Source: Elusimicrobia bacterium HGW-Elusimicrobia-2
GTDB taxonomy: Bacteria; CG03
Reading direction: 5' to 3'
Assembly (NCBI GenBank): GCA_002841685.1
Contig: PHAM01000044.1
Location: 1 to 15,547 of the forward strand
Length of the DNA stretch: 15,547 nt
Below, one piece after another: positions 7,709 through 14,009 of this stretch. The first letter of the stretch is position 1; each line of letters opens with the position of its first letter. The notes beneath the pieces were generated by a model. That model was given only the letters and a program-made list of their open reading frames with translations. It did not search any database and was not told where the DNA came from. The position numbers and the translations under genes are program-made.

Positions 7709-8616
7709 GAAAACTCGGCGCTTTAACCGTTCTGTCCGCGCTTGTGTTCATCTCTTCCTGCGCGGGTGTGAGGATTGGAAGGCCGTCGCCTCTTAAAATA
7801 GCGGCCTCTTTTGAGGCCGCGGGGAATCCGGACGAAGCAGTGAAAGTGCTTAAAAACGCTTCTCTCGATCCCGATTTGAAGCCCGGGGCGAAACGCGAAA
7901 TACTTACGGCTCTGGCGGAACTTTACGCGAATCAAAAAGACAATCTGAACGCGATAAAGACGCTCAGGGAAGCCGCTCAGACTGGCGACGGCGATCCTTT
8001 TATCGGCCTTCGCCTGGGTGAGATGCTGCTGCGGGAAGGGCTTATCGCCGAGGCTATTGCGGAATTCATCGCTCTTGAGAACAGGGGCGTTAAGACGCCG
8101 TCGCTGCTGCTGGGTTTGGGCGAGGCCTATTACAAGAATGGCCGCATACTCAAGGCGACGGGATATCTGGAGCAGTATCTTAAAATTTATCCGGATGACA
8201 AAAAAGCGCAGCTTATGCTTTACGAATCGTATGAGGCGAGCGGTAATTATCCGGCTTCGCGAAACGCGCTTTCCGGCTGCGCCGCTATTTTGGCTGAGGA
8301 GGATTTTGCTCTGCGTATGGCCATGAACTGGATGAGAGACGGGAATCCCGACGAGGCCGTTGAAGAGCTCGAAAAAATAAAGGCAGATTTTCCCGAGAGT
8401 AATTTTTATCTGGCCCTGGCCTGTTATCAGAAGGGCGATCTGGATAAAGCCCTGAATTTCTTCGCGCAGGCGCCGGACTCCCTAGCTGATGAGGCTTCTT
8501 TTTTCCGTGCGCTCGTTCTTTTTGAGCTTGGCAGGAAAGCCGAGGCATATCCGATATTCAAAAAGCTTGCCCTCAAGGAGAATTATTCCCGGTATTGCGC
8601 GGTCTTTGTAAAATAA
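7705..8616 (+). CDS. TPR-repeat lipoprotein
   Basis: A 303-residue protein with a lipoprotein signal peptide: MRKLGALTVLSALVFISSC, where Ile-Ser-Ser-Cys19 serves as lipobox. The mature part is a helical solenoid of tetratricopeptide repeats. Examples are PDEAVKVLKNASLDPD, a LYANQKDNLNAIKTLREA unit, an AEAIAEFIALENRG unit, AYYKNGRILKATGYLEQYLK and a last unit with DLDKALNFFAQAPD. TPR lipoproteins of this size usually scaffold envelope complexes; which one cannot be told. The start overlaps the patatin stop as ATGA. The following MFS gene begins 21 bases after the stop. Together with the TolC-like and patatin proteins it makes a run of envelope proteins behind argGH. Confidence 0.88.
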   Translation: MRKLGALTVLSALVFISSCAGVRIGRPSPLKIAASFEAAGNPDEAVKVLKNASLDPDLKPGAKREILTALAELYANQKDNLNAIKTLREAAQTGDGDPFIGLRLGEMLLREGLIAEAIAEFIALENRGVKTPSLLLGLGEAYYKNGRILKATGYLEQYLKIYPDDKKAQLMLYESYEASGNYPASRNALSGCAAILAEEDFALRMAMNWMRDGNPDEAVEELEKIKADFPESNFYLALACYQKGDLDKALNFFAQAPDSLADEASFFRALVLFELGRKAEAYPIFKKLALKENYSRYCAVFVK

Positions 8617-8637
8617 AGGCTCCGCGAACATACAGCT

Positions 8638-9819
8638 ATGCCGCAATCTCAAACATCAGGCGCTCCGGCGAATAGAAATTTCCTGCCGTCTTTTGCCGTT
8701 TATTATATCGCGGGTTTTGCCGGCATCTGCGCTGTTGATATGCTCACCGCCGCGCTTCCCGTGCATCTTAAGGCCGTGTTCGGAAACGCTTTTGACGTGG
8801 GGCTCATCTATGGGATCTTTCCCGTCTTATCGGTTATAATAAGGTTTCAGATATCCGAGTTCGCGTTCAGGACCGGTTTGAAAAAAGCTCTTTTCACAGG
8901 TTTGCTTGTCATGGCGCTGGCGCAGGGCGCTTATGTCTTCGCCGGTGACAGCCGCGTTCTGTGGCTCGCGCTGAGGATGATCTTCGGCGCGGGGATATGC
9001 GTTTATTTCATAGCGCTGCTGGAAGCTGTCAACAATGAGATAGCGTCTAAAGCGCATTCGCTCTACTACGGCATATTTTCCACACTTTTTGTGGCCTCCA
9101 TGCTTTTTGCTCCTGCGCTCGGCGCAAGGCTCTTGTCGCGTTTCGGTTTTAACACGCTCATTTTTTTTACGGGGATTTTTTTCGCCGCCGCCGCCATCGC
9201 CGTGATTTTTGTGAAAGACAGCCGCTCGGCGCGGCCGGGTTTTAACAGAAGGAATTTCTACAGGCTCATGCTCAAAAAACATTCTCATTTCGGAGTGCTT
9301 TTCATGACCATTTTTACATACGCGTCAGTCGTCGTTTTCCTGCCGATTCTTGGCGAGGCGAAGAATTTTGAGAATTTTGCTTTCGCGTTCACTTTTCTGT
9401 CGATATCAACAATAATCGTCAGGTTTTCTTCGGCTAAACTTTTCGCCGCCTATCCTGTTCACAAGTTCATATTGGCGGGCACATTTATCATATCGGCGGC
9501 CATAGCGCTTTTCGCTTTTTCCTCCACCATCGCGGTCTTTTTCGCCGCGGCGGCGCTGTTCGGCATAGGCTGGGCTTTTTTTGAATCAAATTATATGCCG
9601 TCGCTTCTGGCGGGCTCCGAGGGAAAGAGCGAGCTCATATCTGTTTATAGCCTTTTCTTTGACATGGCGTGGTTCATCGGTCCGCTGTTGAGCGGCGCGG
9701 CTGCCGAAAGATACGGCGTTCTGCGCCTTTATCAGGCGCTTCCTCTCGTGTGCCTTGTGGGCATGATCTATTTTTTCAGATTCAATGGCGCGCCGCGCTC
9801 TGTCTCAAACACGGCCTGA
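8638..9819 (+). CDS. Major facilitator superfamily transporter
   Basis: A 393-residue, strongly hydrophobic inner-membrane protein with the helix density and length of a twelve-helix MFS carrier. The first helix begins near residue 16 (SFAVYYIAGFAGICAVDML) and a cytoplasmic central loop rich in Arg/Lys (KDSRSARPGFNRRNFYRLMLKK region) divides the two halves near residue 200. The classical motif A between helices 2 and 3 is poorly preserved (FRTGLKKAL). The substrate cannot be inferred; efflux is possible given the TolC-like protein upstream, but the two are not adjacent. The Shine-Dalgarno for the ATG at 8638 is weak. No terminator is evident before the riboflavin promoter at 9869. Confidence 0.85.
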   Translation: MPQSQTSGAPANRNFLPSFAVYYIAGFAGICAVDMLTAALPVHLKAVFGNAFDVGLIYGIFPVLSVIIRFQISEFAFRTGLKKALFTGLLVMALAQGAYVFAGDSRVLWLALRMIFGAGICVYFIALLEAVNNEIASKAHSLYYGIFSTLFVASMLFAPALGARLLSRFGFNTLIFFTGIFFAAAAIAVIFVKDSRSARPGFNRRNFYRLMLKKHSHFGVLFMTIFTYASVVVFLPILGEAKNFENFAFAFTFLSISTIIVRFSSAKLFAAYPVHKFILAGTFIISAAIALFAFSSTIAVFFAAAALFGIGWAFFESNYMPSLLAGSEGKSELISVYSLFFDMAWFIGPLLSGAAAERYGVLRLYQALPLVCLVGMIYFFRFNGAPRSVSNTA

Positions 9820-9868
9820 CTTTCCCCGTATATCTCTAAAGCGATTTTCCGGTTGTACTGTGTTGTTC

Positions 9869-9897
9869 TTGCGTCTTCCCGGATAAAGTTGTAGTAT
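9869..9897 (+). promoter_or_regulatory. Promoter of the riboflavin operon
   Basis: TTGCGT (9869-9874) and TAGTAT (9892-9897) are separated by exactly 17 bases. The predicted transcription start near 9904 coincides with the first base of the riboswitch P1 helix. The boxes are only moderate matches (three and four of six), but the agreement with the riboswitch edge supports the call. Confidence 0.6.
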
Positions 9898-9902
9898 TAA
9901 TC

Positions 9903-10050
9903 TGACCTTCGGGGTGGAGTGAGATTCTCGACCGGCGGTGAAAGCCCGCGACCCGTGAGCATGGAAAATGCAGGACGTCCCCATTTTCTCCTCACGGCCG
10001 AACCGGTGGAATTCCGGCGCCGACGGTAAAGTCCGGATGATAGAAGGTTG
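9903..10050 (+). promoter_or_regulatory. FMN riboswitch (RFN element)
   Basis: The RFN core is plain. P1 pairs ACCTTC (9905-9910) with GAAGGT (10043-10048), and the conserved blocks GACCGGCGGTGAAAGCCCGC (9929-9948 region), ACCGGTGGAATTCCGG and CCGACGGTAAAGTCCGGATG follow in order. A variable arm pairs CCGTGAG (9953-9959) with CTCACGG (9991-9997), and inside it GAAAATG (9964-9970) with CATTTTC (9982-9988). It binds flavin mononucleotide and lowers expression of the downstream riboflavin genes when FMN is plentiful. An intrinsic terminator follows directly, which indicates control of transcription. Confidence 0.96.
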
Positions 10051-10052
10051 CA

Positions 10053-10081
10053 AGGCCCCGAAAGTTATCGGGGCTTTTTTT
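10053..10081 (+). terminator. Riboswitch-controlled intrinsic terminator
   Basis: GCCCCG (10055-10060) pairs with CGGGGC (10069-10074) around an eight-base loop and is followed by seven T (10075-10081). The 5' edge of the riboswitch, TTCGGGG (9908-9914), is perfectly complementary to CCCCGAA (10056-10062), the left terminator arm. This gives a direct antiterminator: without FMN the two pair and transcription goes on; with FMN, P1 sequesters part of the 5' strand and the terminator forms. Confidence 0.9.
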
Positions 10082-11194
10082 ATGGATAAAGACAAAATCA
10101 TGAAACGCGCGCTGGCTCTGGCCGCGCGTGCCGCGGGAAGGGTCTCTCCCAATCCCATGGTGGGAGCCGTTATTTTCAAGGGCTCAAAAATAATATCGGA
10201 GGGCTATCATCATTATTTCGGCGCTGATCATGCCGAGATAGACGCTCTCAAAAAAGCCGGAAAAAAAGCCGATGGCGCTTCAATGGCCGTCAATCTTGAA
10301 CCCTGTTCGCACAGCGGCAAGACACCGCCCTGCGTTGAGAGCATAGCCGGATACGGCATTAAGGAAGTGTTCGCCGGTATGCGCGATCCCAATCCTCTTG
10401 TCGCCGGTAAGGGCTTTGCTTATCTTAGACGGCACGGTATAAAGGTCAAATCCGGCATTGCAAAGGATGACTGCGCCTTTCTTAACAGGGCTTTTATTTC
10501 CGTCCATAGCCGGAAAAGGCCCTGGATAGTTCTCAAGGAAGGGCTTTCTCTGGACGGCCGTATAGCCTCTTATACGGGCAATTCAAAGTGGATAACAAAT
10601 CCTAAAGCGAGGCTTTTCGCGCATAGATTGAGATATGAGAGCGATATGGTCATGGCCGGCGCCGGCACTTTCAGAAAAGACGGGCCTTCGCTTTTACCAT
10701 ACCTTATAAAGGCCAAAAGGCACCCTCTCGGTTATCCCGCGCGCTGCGTTGTGACAAAATCAGGGTTGTTGAATACTTGTGGAAAACTTGTTGACAGAAA
10801 ATCACAGTTGTTCATCGCATATATGACAGGGAAAAGCTCCGCGGAGTCCGAAAATTCAAAATCGGGATGCATAAAGATTTATTCCGAAAATCTTGACACA
10901 TTGGTTCAGCTATTTTCTAAAAAAGGTTATAATCAAATACTAATTGAAGGGGGCGGGTCTTTGGCGGGTTCTTTGTTTGATGCGGGCCTGATTGATGAAG
11001 TTTACTTCATTTACGCACCAATTGTGATAGGCGGCAAAAATGCGGTCGCGGCGGTCGCCGGCAGAGGTCAAGCGCTTGTTAAGAACGCTTTTGCGTTTAC
11101 TGAAAACAGAATAATGAGGCTGGATGATAACTTTGTTTTTCACGGAATAAGAAGCGGCGGGCTTTTCAGGGAGAAAGGATGTTTACAGGAATAA
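10082..11194 (+). CDS. ribD: Bifunctional riboflavin biosynthesis protein RibD (deaminase/reductase)
   Basis: Carries out two steps of riboflavin synthesis: deamination of the pyrimidine product of GTP cyclohydrolase II, then NADPH-dependent reduction of its ribose side chain. The N-terminal cytidine-deaminase-like domain has the zinc ligands HAE (residues 50-52), Cys75 and Cys84 in EPCSHSGKTPPC. The C-terminal reductase domain shows LKEGLSLDGRIA (151-162), a D-x-VMAGAGTFRKDGPSL block near 188-204 and ILIEGGGSLAGSLFDAGLIDEVY near 285-307. At 370 residues the length is normal. The ATG at 10082 gives MDKDKIMKRALALA; an upstream in-frame reading lies inside the riboswitch and is rejected. No separate Shine-Dalgarno exists: the nearest G-rich run is GGGG (10070-10073) in the terminator stem. 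The 3' end overlaps ribE by 16 bases. Confidence 0.96.
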   Translation: MDKDKIMKRALALAARAAGRVSPNPMVGAVIFKGSKIISEGYHHYFGADHAEIDALKKAGKKADGASMAVNLEPCSHSGKTPPCVESIAGYGIKEVFAGMRDPNPLVAGKGFAYLRRHGIKVKSGIAKDDCAFLNRAFISVHSRKRPWIVLKEGLSLDGRIASYTGNSKWITNPKARLFAHRLRYESDMVMAGAGTFRKDGPSLLPYLIKAKRHPLGYPARCVVTKSGLLNTCGKLVDRKSQLFIAYMTGKSSAESENSKSGCIKIYSENLDTLVQLFSKKGYNQILIEGGGSLAGSLFDAGLIDEVYFIYAPIVIGGKNAVAAVAGRGQALVKNAFAFTENRIMRLDDNFVFHGIRSGGLFREKGCLQE

Positions 11195-11781
11195 TAACGC
11201 AAACAGGCGAAGTGAGAGCAGGAACTTCCGGCTCCATAAGCGTTGCCATGGACACATCGCGTATAAAAACGGGTGACAGCGTGGCCGTCAACGGCGTCTG
11301 CCTCACGGCTTCGCGTGTAAAAAAAGACATGGCTTTTTTTGATGTTTCGGCCAGAACTTTTCAGCTCACAAATCTTTCTTCGGCGAAAACGGTTAATATA
11401 GAGCTGCCGCTTAAAGCTTCTGATTATCTATCGGGGCATTTTGTGACAGGCCATGTTGACGGCACGGTTAAGCTGGTGAAAATAGAAGCCGCGGGGAATT
11501 TTAAAAAGCTTTATTTCGCATTTGAAAAACAATTCGCCCCTTTCATTGCGCTGCGGGGATCCGCCTCCCTTGACGGCATAAGCCTCACAATTGAGGGAAT
11601 AGAGGGCGGTGTCTTTACCGTTAATGTAATACCCGAAACCGTCAAAAGAACAAATTTGTCAAAGAGACAAACCGGTGACGCGGTGAATTTTGAGGCCGAC
11701 CCGCTGGCAAGATATGTTGTCAGTAATATGGATAAAGCGGGAGAAGGCATTACAAAGGAGAAACTGGAAAAATGGCTGTAA
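11179..11781 (+). CDS. ribE: Riboflavin synthase, alpha chain
   Basis: Converts two molecules of 6,7-dimethyl-8-ribityllumazine into riboflavin, the last step of the pathway. The 200-residue protein has the duplicated barrel expected. Half one opens MFTGIITQTG and has SVAVNGVCLT (34-43); a central SGHFVTGHVDG (85-95) starts half two, which has GSASLDGISLT (127-137) and NVIPETVKRTNL (149-160). AGAAAGGA just before the ATG acts as ribosome-binding site within the ribD end. The stop overlaps ribBA by ten bases. It is complete and of the usual length. Some species call this gene ribC; ribE is used here. Confidence 0.95.
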   Translation: MFTGIITQTGEVRAGTSGSISVAMDTSRIKTGDSVAVNGVCLTASRVKKDMAFFDVSARTFQLTNLSSAKTVNIELPLKASDYLSGHFVTGHVDGTVKLVKIEAAGNFKKLYFAFEKQFAPFIALRGSASLDGISLTIEGIEGGVFTVNVIPETVKRTNLSKRQTGDAVNFEADPLARYVVSNMDKAGEGITKEKLEKWL

Positions 11782-12995
11782 AATTTTCAAAAATAGACGA
11801 CGCTATAAAGGATTTCCGCAGGGGGAAAATGGTTGTAATTGTTGACGACGCCGCGCGGGAAAACGAGGGTGATCTTGTGTGCGCCGCCTCAAAAATAAGC
11901 CCCGCGAAGATAAATTTTATGGCTAAGCACGGGCGGGGGCTTATATGCATAGCCATGGAAGAAAATGCGCTTGCGCGTCTGAATCTTAATCTTCTCTCGC
12001 GCAGTTTTAACGCCGCAAATCCCAGAGAAGCGGCATTTACGCTGTCCTGCGACGCTTCAAAGGGGATAAGCACTGGAATCAGCGCCGCGGATAGAGCCAA
12101 GACGGTGATGTCGCTCGTTTCTCCGTCGGCAAAACCATCGGATATAGTGTCGCCGGGGCATATTTTCCCTCTGCAGGCGCAGAAAGGCGGCACGCTCGTG
12201 CGCGCGGGGCACACGGAAGCCGCCGTGGATATGGCGAATCTCGCGGGTCTGATTCCGTCGGGCGTGATATGCGAGATAATGAATGACGACGGCACGATGG
12301 CGAGGCTTCCTGACCTGGTGAAATTCAGCGCCCTGCACGGCCTTCGTCTTATAAGTCTCGCGCAAATAATAGAGAAACGCCGGCAGACGGAAAAACTCGT
12401 GGAAAGGGTGTCCGCGGCGTCTCTCCCGACCAAGTTCGGCATGTTTACCGTTGTTTCCTACAGAAGCAAAATATCTCAGGAGGACTTTGAGAGCCGCACA
12501 CATGTGGCTCTTGTCAAAGGCGCGGTCCGAGGAAAAAAGAAAGTGCTTGTGCGGGTCCATTCGCAGTGCCTCACAGGAGATGTGTTTCATTCCTTGAGGT
12601 GCGATTGCGGAATTCAGCTTGAAGAGGCGATGAAGAAAATAGAAAAAGAAAAGTTAGGTGTGCTGCTTTATATGAGGCAGGAGGGCCGCGGAATAGGCCT
12701 TGAAAACAAGATAAAGGCATATTCTCTGCAGGACGGCGGCATGGATACCGTCGAGGCCAACGAGGCCCTCGGCTTTGAAGCGGATTTGAGGGACTACGGC
12801 ATAGGCGCGCAGATTTTGGCGGATATCGGTTTAACCACGATAAGGCTTATGACTAACAATCCCCAAAAGGTGAAAGGCCTGTCCGGTTTCGGCCTTAGCG
12901 TCGCCGAGAGAGTGCCTTTAAAAGTGGAGGGCGGTTCTGCTCATTGCCGCCATTATCTTGCGACGAAAAAAGCGAAGCTGGGGCATCTTTTATGA
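11772..12995 (+). CDS. ribBA: Bifunctional DHBP synthase / GTP cyclohydrolase II
   Basis: Supplies both precursors of the pathway: 3,4-dihydroxy-2-butanone 4-phosphate from ribulose 5-phosphate (N-terminal half) and the diaminopyrimidine from GTP (C-terminal half). The RibB half has DDAARENEGDL (25-35), GISTGISAADRA (98-109) and RAGHTEA (144-150). The RibA half has the zinc cysteines 266, 277 and 279 in SQCLTGDVFHSLRCDCG, then RQEGRGIGLENKI (302-314) and the DYGIGAQIL and TNNPQK blocks. At 407 residues both domains are complete. AAAGGAG (11754-11760) lies eleven bases upstream of the ATG. The stop at 12993-12995 is followed at once by foreign-looking sequence, and the ribH gene that often comes next is missing here. 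Confidence 0.96.
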   Translation: MAVKFSKIDDAIKDFRRGKMVVIVDDAARENEGDLVCAASKISPAKINFMAKHGRGLICIAMEENALARLNLNLLSRSFNAANPREAAFTLSCDASKGISTGISAADRAKTVMSLVSPSAKPSDIVSPGHIFPLQAQKGGTLVRAGHTEAAVDMANLAGLIPSGVICEIMNDDGTMARLPDLVKFSALHGLRLISLAQIIEKRRQTEKLVERVSAASLPTKFGMFTVVSYRSKISQEDFESRTHVALVKGAVRGKKKVLVRVHSQCLTGDVFHSLRCDCGIQLEEAMKKIEKEKLGVLLYMRQEGRGIGLENKIKAYSLQDGGMDTVEANEALGFEADLRDYGIGAQILADIGLTTIRLMTNNPQKVKGLSGFGLSVAERVPLKVEGGSAHCRHYLATKKAKLGHLL

Positions 12996-12996
12996 G

Positions 12997-13027
12997 TGGG
13001 GTCAGGTCTTGACATTAGACATATTAG
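12997..13027. repeat. GTCAGG-type repeat remnant at the edge of the accessory region
   Basis: Directly after the ribBA stop comes GTGGGGTCAGGTCTTGACAT (12996-13015). GTCAGGTCTTGAC is an imperfect palindrome. This kind of sequence is, from general experience, found in many bacterial genomes beside RAYT-type (REP-associated) transposases, but no transposase is present here. A similar motif lies at 2681-2700 in the other orientation. It marks the point where composition shifts from the housekeeping type to AT-rich. Confidence 0.4.
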
Positions 13028-13044
13028 AGTGGAGGAAAAAGGAT

Positions 13045-13413
13045 ATGCTCCCTTTTTGTCTTGATGTTAAAGGACAAGGGTTGGGTTTTAAAGAAGTTGG
13101 CAGACAATTTATTGTTGTCTTTAAGAGAAAAAAAACTGCGGAGAACATTGTCCGGAAAAGGGTCGCAGAAAATGTCCCGCCAAGGTTGGTAGAAAAGTTG
13201 GTAGAAGGGTTGGTAGAAAACCAGAAAAAAATATTTGAGTTGATGAAAGGCCGTCCCCATATTTCCAAAAGAGAATTGTCTGATGAAATAGGTATCAGCG
13301 CTACCGCTATCGATAAAAATATTATGGTGTTAAAAGAAAAAAAATTATTAAAACGCGTCGGTTCAGACAAGGGTGGTCATTGGAAGGTGGGCAAGGATGT
13401 AAGATGGAAATAA
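13045..13413 (+). pseudogene. C-terminal winged-helix fragment of an AlbA_2/Schlafen-type ATP-binding protein
   Basis: A 122-residue frame whose body matches the end of the large AlbA_2 (Schlafen-like, RecG-related) regulators. GFKEVGRQFIVVFKRKK (14-30) is the last strand region of the catalytic half. A VEKLVEGLVEN linker comes next. A winged helix follows with QKKIFELMKGRPHISKRELS (residues 63-82), then EIGISATAIDKNI and LLKRVGSDKGGHWKVG. Full-length members are about 400-500 residues, so some 300 N-terminal residues, including the nucleotide-binding part, are missing; the first ten residues (MLPFCLDVKG) do not fit the family. A GGAGG (13031-13035) stands nine bases before the ATG, so a short DNA-binding product could still be made. 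Its 3' end overlaps the next gene by ten bases, so it could have been kept as a small regulator of that pair. Confidence 0.65.
13185..13220 (+). repeat. Three tandem 12-base repeats in the AlbA_2-type fragment
   Basis: GTTGGTAGAA recurs at 13185-13194, 13197-13206 and 13209-13218, a period of exactly 12 bases. It encodes the four-residue repeat in LVEKLVEGLVEN, a linker between the two ancestral domains. The period is a multiple of three, so copy-number change keeps the frame. Confidence 0.7.
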
Positions 13414-13994
13414 CAGAGCGAATTAGGCAGTGTAAAAAATGTAATATAAAAAATTATAGGCCATTGGTATTTGGAGATCCAGTAAAAGCAAAAATTATAT
13501 TTATCAGCGAAGAGCCCACTTCTAAAGCGAGCAATTCAGATTTTTTTGAATATTATTTGGGTAGCCCCGACAAAAGATTTCATTCTGATTGGATGCGTAA
13601 AATGGGTATTACATTAAACTGGTTGAAAGAAAAACCTTATATAACGCATGTATATAAATGCTGTTCTGCAAAGAGAAATAAATATGAAAAATGTAAAGAT
13701 TATTGGTTAAGTAGAGAAAAAAAATTATTCAGCAATAAAACGATAATTACATTTGGGGAGGCAGCATTATTGGGTATTATAGAAAGACCATATAAAAGAA
13801 ATAAGTTCAGGGAATATATTCGCACATATAATGAATTACCGACGCTGGTGCGCCAAAAATCAATAATAATTCCAATAATACATCCTTCATGGAGAAATGA
13901 TAAATTTATAGATGAAAATCAAGATAGAATTGACTGGATATTAGCCCAAATAAAGAAAGAAATAAAAAAGTCAAATATGGGTATGGCAAACTGA
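13404..13994 (+). CDS. Divergent uracil-DNA glycosylase superfamily protein
   Basis: A 196-residue protein with the layout of family-4-like (iron-sulfur) uracil-DNA glycosylases. CKKC (Cys10, Cys13) opens it. LVFGDPVKAKIIFISEEPT (21-39) stands where those enzymes have FGEG...IMFVGEAPG. HVYKCCSAKRNKYEKCKDYW (82-101) supplies further cysteines (86, 87, 97), then TIITFGEAALLGI (113-125), and IIPIIHPSW (155-163) carries the conserved HPS motif. Changes in the first active-site motif (SEEPT for GEAPG) and a short Cys-to-Cys spacing make it divergent, so uracil removal is not assured; nucleic-acid base recognition is the safer inference. AAGGA (13393-13397) lies six bases before the ATG at 13404. 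It is very AT-rich, overlaps the upstream fragment by ten bases and precedes the HEPN-type gene by 15 bases. Confidence 0.72.
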   Translation: MEITERIRQCKKCNIKNYRPLVFGDPVKAKIIFISEEPTSKASNSDFFEYYLGSPDKRFHSDWMRKMGITLNWLKEKPYITHVYKCCSAKRNKYEKCKDYWLSREKKLFSNKTIITFGEAALLGIIERPYKRNKFREYIRTYNELPTLVRQKSIIIPIIHPSWRNDKFIDENQDRIDWILAQIKKEIKKSNMGMAN

Positions 13995-13996
13995 GT

Positions 13997-14004
13997 GAGG
14001 TGAT
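13997..14004 (+). promoter_or_regulatory. Strong Shine-Dalgarno of the HEPN-type gene
   Basis: GAGGTGAT is an uninterrupted eight-base match to the 16S anti-Shine-Dalgarno and lies five bases before the ATG at 14010. It is the strongest ribosome-binding site in the window, which suggests that the downstream protein is made in excess of its upstream neighbour. Confidence 0.7.
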
Positions 14005-14009
14005 AAATA

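Noticed and set aside
9968-10081. N-terminal extension of ribD into the upstream region
   Set aside because: These bases form the variable arm, 3' half and terminator of the FMN riboswitch; homologous RibD proteins begin near MDKDKIMKRAL.
13009-13046. TTGACA (13009-13014) as -35 box for the accessory genes
   Set aside because: No -10-like hexamer lies 16-18 bases downstream; TTGACA is part of the palindromic repeat remnant.
13185-13220. 12-base tandem repeat as a CRISPR-like or phase-variation array
   Set aside because: Only three contiguous in-frame copies without spacers, and LVEKLVExLVEN linkers are normal in this protein family.
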